From contig JBBQKG010000013.1 of assembly GCA_038326655.1 (NCBI GenBank), forward strand, positions 13,810 through 77,809: DNA of 64,000 nucleotides. Direction: 5' to 3'. The position numbers were made by a program, and so were the translations under genes. Of the stretch, positions 44,567 through 51,445 are shown in pieces. The notes under the pieces were generated by a model. It searched no databases, had not been told where the DNA came from, and worked only from the letters and a program-made list of their open reading frames with translations. Within the stretch, counting starts at the first letter, position 1. Every line of letters begins with the position of its first letter. The stretch comes from JBBQKG01 sp038326655. Lineage in GTDB: Bacteria > Actinomycetota > Thermoleophilia > Solirubrobacterales > JBBDJG01.

Positions 44567-45001
44567 TCACGTGGTCTTCACGATCACCACCGAGCAGGGC
44601 GCGTTGTGCGACACGCTGTTGGGCACGCTTCCGAGCACGCGCCGCTGCATGCCCTTGTTGCCCACCACGAGCAGGTCCGCGCCGTGCTCCTCGGCGATCT
44701 CGCACAGCACATCGGCGGGGTCGCCTTCGCGCGCCTCGCTGGCGACCTCGAGCCCGCGGCCGCGGGCCTGCTCTTCGACACCGCGCAACGCCGAGTCGAC
44801 GTCCTCGGTGGGGTTGATCGTCCACTGTATGTCCCCGGGCGCTTCGCGCTGCTCGCGCCGCAGGCGCTCTTCGCCAACCGGGCGGTACGAGCTGGCGACC
44901 ACGACCTTGGCGCCGAACTTCTCGGCGACGTCGAGCGCGAACTCGACCGCCTTGCTTGCGGTGTCCGAGCCGTCGGTCCCGACGGCGATCGTCTGGATCA
45001 T
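44567..45001 (-). CDS. Universal stress protein (UspA family), 144 aa
   Basis: Begins TIAVGTDGSDTASKAVEFAL and ends with the ATP-binding pattern VVGNKGMQRRVLGSVPNSVS (G-x2-G-x9-G-S) and CSVVIVKT, so it is of the nucleotide-binding UspA class. It usually responds to stationary phase or hypoxia. A near-perfect GGAGG ribosome site lies 4 bases before ATG 45001. It is divergent from a short membrane-protein gene, with 73 bases shared upstream. Confidence 0.92.
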   Translation of the reverse strand: MIQTIAVGTDGSDTASKAVEFALDVAEKFGAKVVVASSYRPVGEERLRREQREAPGDIQWTINPTEDVDSALRGVEEQARGRGLEVASEAREGDPADVLCEIAEEHGADLLVVGNKGMQRRVLGSVPNSVSHNAPCSVVIVKTT

Positions 45002-45074
45002 CTTTCCTCCTTGCGCTTTTCGCGCCTTCGATGACTGGTTAAGATGCTTGCGGAGTCGATGCGAGGAGGAGTAT

Positions 45075-45287
45075 TTGCGCTTCCCCCTATGGATGCAAGC
45101 GCTGCTGGTCGTGATGTTGGCGGTCGTGCTGGGTCTGGCGGTCACGCAGGTCGTCAGCGATTGGAGCGACTGGGTCGTGCTCGGCGGCATCGTCGTCGCC
45201 GTGATCGGGACCATGATCGCCGTCAACCGGCGGCAGTACCCGACCCGCAAGCGCCGCTTCACGCGCGACTCCTCGAGCCGCTGGTAG
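45075..45287 (+). CDS. Short two-TM membrane protein, 70 aa
   Basis: TTG 45075 with GAGGAGGA 6-13 bases upstream starts a 70-residue protein: LRFPLWMQALLVVMLAVVLG starts the first helix, VVLGGIVVAVIGTMIAVNRR forms the second, and a strongly basic tail follows (RRQYPTRKRRFTRDSSSRW). The hydrophobicity pattern, good ribosome site and G/C third-position bias support a real gene although it is small. It is divergent from the universal stress gene and may share its control. Function unknown. Confidence 0.65.
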   Translation: MRFPLWMQALLVVMLAVVLGLAVTQVVSDWSDWVVLGGIVVAVIGTMIAVNRRQYPTRKRRFTRDSSSRW

Positions 45288-45309
45288 CCCCCGGGCGCAG
45301 CGCAGCCCC

Positions 45310-45927
45310 GTGACCGGCGGCCGCTTCGCGCCGCATGTCCGCAAGGCGACCCCGGCGGACGTGCCGCGGCTTGCACAAGCGCTTGCGCGGGCATTCGACG
45401 GCGACCCTCCGATGCGCTGGTTCCTCCGCGACGACCAGCGGCGCGTGGAGCAGGCGCGGCAGATGTTCGACGTGATGCTGCGCACGGTGCACCTCGGCCG
45501 TGACGCCTGCTTTACGACCGACGATGTCAGGGGCGGGGCGCTCTGGGTGCCCCCCGGCCGCTGGCGCCTCGGCCTGCTCCAGCAGCTGCGACTGCTGCCC
45601 GGCATGATCCGTGTGTTCGGCCGCGACCTGGCCCGCGCCCAGCGGGGCCTCACCGTGATGGACGCTCGGCATCCGCGCAAGCCGCATTGGTATCTCGACT
45701 CACTCGGCGTCGAGCCGGAGTGGCAGGGGCGGGGACTGGGATCCGCGCTGATGCAACCGGTGCTCGAGCAGTGCGATCGCGAGCGGATGCCCGCCTACCT
45801 CAACGCCGGGTCGCCGGGGAGCCGCGACCTCTACACCCGGCACGGATTCGTCGTGACCGAGGAGTTCAGGCTGCCCGACGACGGACCGCCGCTCTGGAGG
45901 ATGTGGCGCGAGCCACACCCCGGTTGA
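45310..45927 (+). CDS. GNAT-family N-acetyltransferase, 205 aa
   Basis: Core acetyl-CoA motif VEPEWQGRGLGSALMQPVLE (Q-x2-G-x-G-x) and the preceding strand HWYLDSLGV identify a GNAT domain at residues about 125-200; the N-terminal half contains the first helix (ADVPRLAQALARAFDGDPP). The C-terminal FLYTRHGF equivalent reads DLYTRHGFVVTEEF. The acceptor is unknown. It starts 22 bases after the two-TM gene. Confidence 0.85.
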   Translation: MTGGRFAPHVRKATPADVPRLAQALARAFDGDPPMRWFLRDDQRRVEQARQMFDVMLRTVHLGRDACFTTDDVRGGALWVPPGRWRLGLLQQLRLLPGMIRVFGRDLARAQRGLTVMDARHPRKPHWYLDSLGVEPEWQGRGLGSALMQPVLEQCDRERMPAYLNAGSPGSRDLYTRHGFVVTEEFRLPDDGPPLWRMWREPHPG

Positions 45928-45955
45928 ACGCCTCGCAACGGGGTAACTCGGAGTC

Positions 45956-47431
45956 GTGCGCTATTTCCACTTCTGCGCTCACGAGCAGTTCCCGCCCGAG
46001 GACCTCCTGCGGCAAGCAGTCGAGGCCGAGGCCGCGGGTTTCGACGGGATCGGCTGCTCGGACCATCTTCAGCCCTGGTGGGAGGGCGGCGAGTCCGGCC
46101 ACGCCTGGGTCTGGCTCGGCGCGGCGGGACATGCCACGCACCGGGTGCCGCTCGGAACCGGGGTGACGCCGCCCGGGCCGCGCTACCACCCGGTCCTGAT
46201 CGCCCAGGCGTGGGCGACGCTCGAGCGGCTGTTCCCCGGCCGGCCGTACCTGGGAGTCGGCTCGGGGGAATCACTCAACGAGTCGCCGCTGGGGGCCGAC
46301 TGGCCCTCGGTCGAAGAGCAGATCGATCGCATGGAAGAGGGACTCGAGTTGATCCATCGGCTCTTCGCCGGGGAGCGCGTCACCCACCAGGGCCGTCACT
46401 TCCGAACCAAGCAGGCCTGCCTCCACACGCGCCCTGAGCGCCGGCCGCCGATCTACGTCTCCGCCTTCGGGCCGAAGGCTGCGGCGGTCGCGGCGCGGCA
46501 GGGCGACGGCCTCTGGACGCTGGCCGATCCCGAGCAGGCGCCGCGCGTGATCGACGCCTACCGTGCCGCCTGCGCCGAGGCCGGCCGGGAGCCCGGCGAG
46601 ATCCTGCTGCAGGCCGGGATCTCGTGGGCCCGCGACGACGACGCGGCGCTCGAGGACGCACGTGTCTGGAAGGGCGCGCAGCCCAAGGAGTTCTACCGCG
46701 ACGATTGGCACGACCCCGCGGCCATGTACGAGGAGGGCGCCCGCCAGGTCTCCGACGAGGACCCGAAGGAGGCGTTCATCATCTCGTCGGACCCCGGGGT
46801 GCACGTCGAGCGCCTGCGCGAGGTCGAAAAGCTGGGGGCGACGATCGTGGTCGCGATGAACCGCCGAGTCCGCGATACCCCAGGTGTCGGGGAGCGGGGA
46901 CCCAATCGGCGGGGGGCACGACGACTCCGTCGACTGCGGCGCCGGCTTCGACGTCGTCTAGGTCGACCGGGGCGAGGCCGTGGTCGGCTGCGAGCGCGTC
47001 AGGCCGTTAGGGACCGGCCACTAGGGACTGACGACGAGCTGGTGTTGCCCGGTGCCGAGGTTCAGCGCCAGCTCGATCCCTCCGGACACCGGCGTCACCG
47101 TTACGGGCTGCCCGTCGAGCGTCGCCGTGACCGGCCCGAATGCCCCGCGCAACGTCAGCGTGAACGGGCCCGGCCCGCTCGCCACCTCGAGGCTCGCCGT
47201 GATCGGCTGAGCGGGGTCGATCCCCATGTGGCTCGTGTCGAAGCTGATCGCCTGCAGGTTCTGGAGGTGCGCCTCGAAGCCATTCTGCCGCGCGATCGAC
47301 GCACCTGGCAGGCGCACCGTGCCGGTCACCGCGGCGGGCAATGGTGGACCGGGATAGACGGACTGGTAGTCGACCGGAACGGTGCGGTTGCCGCCGAGCC
47401 CGTAGGTGGTCGCATCGACCTGGCCGAATGA
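45956..47431 (+). CDS. F420-dependent LLM-class oxidoreductase (TIGR03557-like) with abnormal run-on C-terminus
   Basis: Residues 1-about 300 are a good LLM flavin/F420 TIM barrel: FHFCAHEQFPPEDLLRQAVE, CSDHLQPWW, GTGVTPPGPRYHPVLIAQAW, GVGSGESLNESPLGADWPS and ISSDPGVHVERLREVEKLG. At VAMNRRVRD (about 46862) similarity stops; the family would close within about 20 residues with a helix. Here the frame runs on for about 190 Arg-rich residues, most of them antisense to the secreted hydrolase gene. A frameshift or deletion near 46860 probably removed the true C-terminus, so the functional product may be truncated or unstable. Confidence 0.7.
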   Translation: MRYFHFCAHEQFPPEDLLRQAVEAEAAGFDGIGCSDHLQPWWEGGESGHAWVWLGAAGHATHRVPLGTGVTPPGPRYHPVLIAQAWATLERLFPGRPYLGVGSGESLNESPLGADWPSVEEQIDRMEEGLELIHRLFAGERVTHQGRHFRTKQACLHTRPERRPPIYVSAFGPKAAAVAARQGDGLWTLADPEQAPRVIDAYRAACAEAGREPGEILLQAGISWARDDDAALEDARVWKGAQPKEFYRDDWHDPAAMYEEGARQVSDEDPKEAFIISSDPGVHVERLREVEKLGATIVVAMNRRVRDTPGVGERGPNRRGARRLRRLRRRLRRRLGRPGRGRGRLRARQAVRDRPLGTDDELVLPGAEVQRQLDPSGHRRHRYGLPVERRRDRPECPAQRQRERARPARHLEARRDRLSGVDPHVARVEADRLQVLEVRLEAILPRDRRTWQAHRAGHRGGQWWTGIDGLVVDRNGAVAAEPVGGRIDLAE

Positions 47432-49297
47432 GCGCTCGCACGCCGTGTTGCCCGCAGCGCAGGAGTCGGTCGGAGTCCGCACCACCATGCCGCCGGCCCA
47501 GTAGGCGCCGTCGAACCGGTGCCTGAGCTGCGGCAGGTCCATCGCGGGGTAGCGCCGGTAGGCGAGCTCGACGGGCGAGAGGTCGCGGCGCGGGTGCGCG
47601 TCCAGGAAGTCACGCGTGTGCGACCACTCGTCGCCCAGGACCAGCGCGAGGTGGTCGGCCGCCGGATAGAAGTAGAAGTCGTGCGTGCGCCCGAGGTCCG
47701 TGAAGGTTTGGGCCTGGGCCAGCGCGCCCTCCGGGGGCACCAGCTCGTCCGCGCCGCTGTTGTTCATCTCGTAGGGCAGGTCGAGCGCGTTCGTGATGAT
47801 GTTGTTGGTCTGCCCGGCGAACTGATAGCTGCTGGGGGGCTGCGGGTCGGCGGGCGGGATCCAGAGCTGGTAGGCCGGTGGCCCGTAGGCGGCGGCGGCG
47901 GAGAACCGGTCGGGCATCAACATGCCCATGCGATAGGTCATGTAGCCGCCCATCGAGTAGCCGCCGATCGCGGTGCGGTCGGCGTCGATCGAGAAGTGCG
48001 CGCCGGCGTCGTTCCAGGCTTCCAGCACGTCCTCGAAGCCGGAGTCGATGTACCACGTGTCCATCCCGCGGGCGAGCGGGGTGATCACGAAGCTGGAGCG
48101 CTGGTCGCCTAACTGGTTGTAGAGGTTCGGCGACACGGCCTCGTACTCGTTCTGGTTCACGTCCAGGGAGTGGCCGTTGATGAGCAGCGGGGCGGACGTT
48201 CCCGGAACGTAGTCGCGCGGGATGTAGAGACCGTAGGGCTGGTAGGGCGACCGGAACTGCGGGTCGGGGCTGCCGCCGACGTTCTGACCGGTCGGGTTCT
48301 TCAGGCTGATGCCCTCGCCGTAGGACTGCGGCGAGCGGAAGATGCGGTTGTAGAACCGCCCGGGCGTGGGCGCAAAGGGGTCGGTCGCGCCGTCTTCGAG
48401 CCGGGCGAGGTCGACGTCCTGCCCGAGCGCGGAGACGTCGTGCTGTGCCAGCGCCTGGGACTGGACCTCCTCTCCCCAGTGGCTGACCAGGCGCGTGAAG
48501 GTCTCTTGCGGGTCGAAGGCGACGTCGAAGGCTGCGCCGTTTCCGCCGGCGGGCGAGCCGCCACCGGGCCTGCTCGCGGTCGGCGACCCGGACGGGACCT
48601 GCATGTAGCTGCCGGTCGAGGGGTCGAAGAGCCCGCTCACGAAGTACAGGCGCACGTGGCGGTCGCGCACGCCGGGCAGGTCGCGCCAGGGAATGTCGAC
48701 CTCGAGCGAGTTGTCGAGCAGCTTGGTGGCCTGGAACGGCAAACGCCGGCGCTGCCCGATCCCGTTCGTGATCGTGCTGCCGGTTCCCCAGGAAGTGACG
48801 AAGTAGTCCGCGCCCGGCGCGGTCACGCCGACGCCGTCCGGCCACTGGTCGAGGTCGTAGCGGTGCTGGCCCGCGTCGATCGCGAGCGTCACGGCGGCCG
48901 CGTCGCGCTGGAGCATGGTCTGGAGGAACACCACGAAGTGCATGCCCCAGGAGTCGGCCGCGACGCGCAGCTGGCGGATGTCGGCGGCGTTGTAGCCGTA
49001 GCGGCCGGAGTCGGTGGGATAGCGGTAGTCGCCCTGAGTGGGTGCGAGGTTGCCGCGGAAGGCAGGCTGGTTCGGCCCCTGGTCGAGGTCGGCGCCGTAG
49101 TCGTCGTAGAGCCAGTCGTCGTAGATCAGCTCGCCCTTGGAGATGCGAGTCTGACCGGACAGCATGGTCGGGTCGCCGACCCAGTCCGAGACGTTCCCGT
49201 CGGCTCGGTGCGTGGCCCCGGCGTTGGCCGGCGTGGCGAAGGTTGCAGCAAATGCGAGCGCGAGGAGCGCGCCGAACGCGATGCGGCGCCAGTTCAT
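47021..49297 (-). CDS. Secreted alpha/beta hydrolase with N-terminal glucodextranase-type binding module, 758 aa
   Basis: A signal peptide ending ANA26 leads into a beta-rich domain (about 30-260; THRADGNVSDWVGDP, RYDLDQWPDGVGVTAPGADY) similar to the C-terminal binding module of glucodextranase/DOMON-like folds. An alpha/beta hydrolase follows, with nucleophile Ser448 in GGYSMGGYMTYRMG and a His in FYFYPAADHLALVLGDEW. A beta domain ends the protein. It is an exported esterase or peptidase-like enzyme with probable carbohydrate affinity; the substrate is unknown. It is divergent from an MFS exporter. Confidence 0.8.
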   Translation of the reverse strand: MNWRRIAFGALLALAFAATFATPANAGATHRADGNVSDWVGDPTMLSGQTRISKGELIYDDWLYDDYGADLDQGPNQPAFRGNLAPTQGDYRYPTDSGRYGYNAADIRQLRVAADSWGMHFVVFLQTMLQRDAAAVTLAIDAGQHRYDLDQWPDGVGVTAPGADYFVTSWGTGSTITNGIGQRRRLPFQATKLLDNSLEVDIPWRDLPGVRDRHVRLYFVSGLFDPSTGSYMQVPSGSPTASRPGGGSPAGGNGAAFDVAFDPQETFTRLVSHWGEEVQSQALAQHDVSALGQDVDLARLEDGATDPFAPTPGRFYNRIFRSPQSYGEGISLKNPTGQNVGGSPDPQFRSPYQPYGLYIPRDYVPGTSAPLLINGHSLDVNQNEYEAVSPNLYNQLGDQRSSFVITPLARGMDTWYIDSGFEDVLEAWNDAGAHFSIDADRTAIGGYSMGGYMTYRMGMLMPDRFSAAAAYGPPAYQLWIPPADPQPPSSYQFAGQTNNIITNALDLPYEMNNSGADELVPPEGALAQAQTFTDLGRTHDFYFYPAADHLALVLGDEWSHTRDFLDAHPRRDLSPVELAYRRYPAMDLPQLRHRFDGAYWAGGMVVRTPTDSCAAGNTACERSFGQVDATTYGLGGNRTVPVDYQSVYPGPPLPAAVTGTVRLPGASIARQNGFEAHLQNLQAISFDTSHMGIDPAQPITASLEVASGPGPFTLTLRGAFGPVTATLDGQPVTVTPVSGGIELALNLGTGQHQLVVSP

Positions 49298-49380
49298 CGA
49301 TTCCCCCCCTGGAGTCTCGAATTGCGCGCATTCTAACCATGCGAGGCGCCCAGTAACGTGTCCTCGATGAGGGGCGCCCG

Positions 49381-51009
49381 TTGAGCGAACGCCAGAAACG
49401 GCTCACCCTGGCAGCGTGCATCATCGGCTCGTCGATCGTGTTCATCGACGGGACCGTCGTGAACGTCGCGCTGCCGGCGATCCGGCAGGACCTCGATACC
49501 GGCCTCGCCGACCAGCAGTGGATCGTGGAGGCGTACCTGCTCACGCTCGGCTCGCTGATTCTGATCGGAGGCTCGCTCAGCGACCTGTTCGGGCGGCGCC
49601 GGATCTTCGCGCTCGGGGCCGGCCTGTTCGGAATCACATCGTTCATGTGCGCGGTCTCGCCGACTCCGGAGCTCCTGATCGGGGCGCGCGCCCTGCAGGG
49701 CGTCGCGGGCGCGCTGCTCGTACCGAGCACGCTCGCGACGATCGTCGCCGTCTTTCCGGAATCCGAGCGTGGCCGGGCGATCGGCAGCTGGACTGCGTGG
49801 AGCGGCATCTCGACAGTGATCGGCCCGCTCGCGGGCGGTGCGCTGATCGACGCCGCCTCCTGGCGTTGGGTGTTCGCGATCAGCCTGGTCCCGGTGGCGG
49901 TGACGCTCTACCTGATCGCGACGGCGCTGCCGAAGAGCCTCGACGAGCGCAGCGCCCACGCCCATGTCGACGTGCCCGGCGCGGTGCTCTGCGCGCTCGG
50001 TCTCGCGGGTCCGGTCTACGCGCTGATCGAGCAGCCGACCTACGGGTGGGGCGACCCGCGCGTGATCGGACCGCTGCTCGCCGGGATCCTGCTGCTGGCC
50101 GCGTTCGTCGCGCACGAGCGGCGGACACGCGAGCCGATGCTGCCACTTTCGCTCTTCTCGCGACGGAACTTCGCCGTGGGCAACCTTGCCACGCTTGCGA
50201 TCTACGCCGGGCTGGGCGCCGCGCTCTTCTTCCTGGTGCTGTTCCTCCAGGAGACCGCCGGATACAGCGCACTCGAGGCGGGCGTCTCGCTGATGCCGCT
50301 GACGGTTCTGATGTTCTTCGGATCGAGCCGGTTCGGCGCGCTCGCGGATCGCGTGGGGCCGCGTCTCTTCATGTCGGTTGGGCCGATGCTCGCCGGCGCC
50401 GGGCTTTTGCTCATGGCCTTTGCGATCGACCGCGACGCGCGATACGTCACACAGGTCCTGCCGGGCGTCCTGCTCTTCGGGCTTGGCCTCGCGATGACGG
50501 TCGCCCCCCTTACCGCGACCGTGCTCGGCGATGCCGACGAGCGCCGCGCGGGTATCGCCTCCGGCGTCAACAACGCGGTCGCGCGCGTCGCGGGCCTGCT
50601 CGCGATCGCGGCCACCGGCGCGGCCGTCTCGGCGCAGTTCTCGTCATCGCTCGACGCCCGTCTCGGGCGTGTCTCGCTCAGCCCGGCGGTCCGGACCGCC
50701 GTCGCCCAGGCGAAGCGGCGCCCGCTCACGACGAGCGCGGCGCGCGACGTCGCCGGGTCACAGCGCGCGCAGGTACGTGACGCGCTCGAGCACGCGTCGG
50801 TGTCGGCCTTCCGCCTCGGCATGGGGCTTGCCGGCGGGGTGGTGGTGATGGGCGGTGTCGTGTCCGCGCTTGGCATCCGCAACCCCAGGCGCAAGGTCGC
50901 CGCGGCCGCATGCCCGGGAGGGGCGATCTGCGGTGTGAGCGAGGAGGTCGCCCGCGACCTACCCCGGGCACGCCTGCCGGAGCGAGCCCGCGAGCCCGCG
51001 CCCGCGTAG
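49381..51009 (+). CDS. MFS drug/metabolite exporter, DHA2 (EmrB/QacA) family, 542 aa
   Basis: About 14 hydrophobic segments, with motif C-like GPLAGGALIDAASWRWVF, motif D1 IVFIDGTVVNVALPAIRQDL and the loop 2-3 motif LSDLFGRRRIFALGAG. These mark proton-driven DHA2 antiporters that export drugs or lipophilic compounds. Start TTG 49381; 83 bases separate it from the divergent hydrolase. A long hydrophilic C-terminal tail (about 490-542) is Arg/Ala-rich and probably cytoplasmic. No TetR-type regulator is adjacent. Confidence 0.88.
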   Translation: MSERQKRLTLAACIIGSSIVFIDGTVVNVALPAIRQDLDTGLADQQWIVEAYLLTLGSLILIGGSLSDLFGRRRIFALGAGLFGITSFMCAVSPTPELLIGARALQGVAGALLVPSTLATIVAVFPESERGRAIGSWTAWSGISTVIGPLAGGALIDAASWRWVFAISLVPVAVTLYLIATALPKSLDERSAHAHVDVPGAVLCALGLAGPVYALIEQPTYGWGDPRVIGPLLAGILLLAAFVAHERRTREPMLPLSLFSRRNFAVGNLATLAIYAGLGAALFFLVLFLQETAGYSALEAGVSLMPLTVLMFFGSSRFGALADRVGPRLFMSVGPMLAGAGLLLMAFAIDRDARYVTQVLPGVLLFGLGLAMTVAPLTATVLGDADERRAGIASGVNNAVARVAGLLAIAATGAAVSAQFSSSLDARLGRVSLSPAVRTAVAQAKRRPLTTSAARDVAGSQRAQVRDALEHASVSAFRLGMGLAGGVVVMGGVVSALGIRNPRRKVAAAACPGGAICGVSEEVARDLPRARLPERAREPAPA

Positions 51010-51085
51010 CTTCTGCGGGCGCTCGACCGGACTCCAGGTCTTGGCTCGCATCGGCGCGGGTATCCTTTGCGCTGGAAGGGGAGGC

Positions 51086-51331
51086 ATGGAAGACCAACGA
51101 CAAGAATTCGACTTCGTCGACCGTGAGGTCGTGCTGCGCGCCGACCTCGAGGACACCGACGACGACCGATGCGTCTGGACCTCGATGCGATTCATCATGG
51201 AAGGCCCGCGTCACCCGCGCGTGGGCGAGGATGTCTTCCTGATGGACCGCGACGGCGGCGGCTGCCTCGGCCGCGTCGAGGAGCTGAACGGCTGGATGGC
51301 GCGCGTGCGCCTGCTTCCCGAGCCTTCCTGA
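51086..51331 (+). CDS. Small acidic protein of unknown function, 81 aa
   Basis: ATG 51086 follows a GAAGGGGAG ribosome site. The protein is acidic at the N-terminus (EDQRQEFDFVDREVVLRADL, then EDTDDDRC) and has a beta-strand-like core with RHPRVGEDVFLMDRDGGGC, ending GWMARVRLLPEP. Strand pattern and size suggest a small beta-barrel, but I recognise no family. It lies between the exporter and the acylase gene and appears independently expressed. Confidence 0.6.
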   Translation: MEDQRQEFDFVDREVVLRADLEDTDDDRCVWTSMRFIMEGPRHPRVGEDVFLMDRDGGGCLGRVEELNGWMARVRLLPEPS

Positions 51332-51365
51332 GCCGCGCCGTCGCGAGCTTTCTCGAAGCCTGAAC

Positions 51366-51395
51366 TTGACGTCCGGTGTCATCGCCGGTTAGGCT
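51366..51395 (+). promoter_or_regulatory. Predicted housekeeping-type promoter of the acylase gene
   Basis: TTGACG at 51366-51371 and TAGGCT at 51390-51395 are separated by 18 bases, close to the actinobacterial sigma-A consensus. Transcription would begin near 51402, giving a leader of about 45 bases before ATG 51446. It lies in the 114-base gap following the small acidic gene. Confidence 0.55.
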
Positions 51396-51445
51396 CGGCG
51401 GGTCCGGGAGAGCAGGCGAGGAAACATCGGAAAGGCAGGCGTGGA

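Noticed and set aside
47021..47431. C-terminal 190 residues of the LLM frame as a genuine extra domain
   Set aside because: Arg-rich and exactly antisense to the hydrolase 3' region; best explained as run-on after loss of the native stop.
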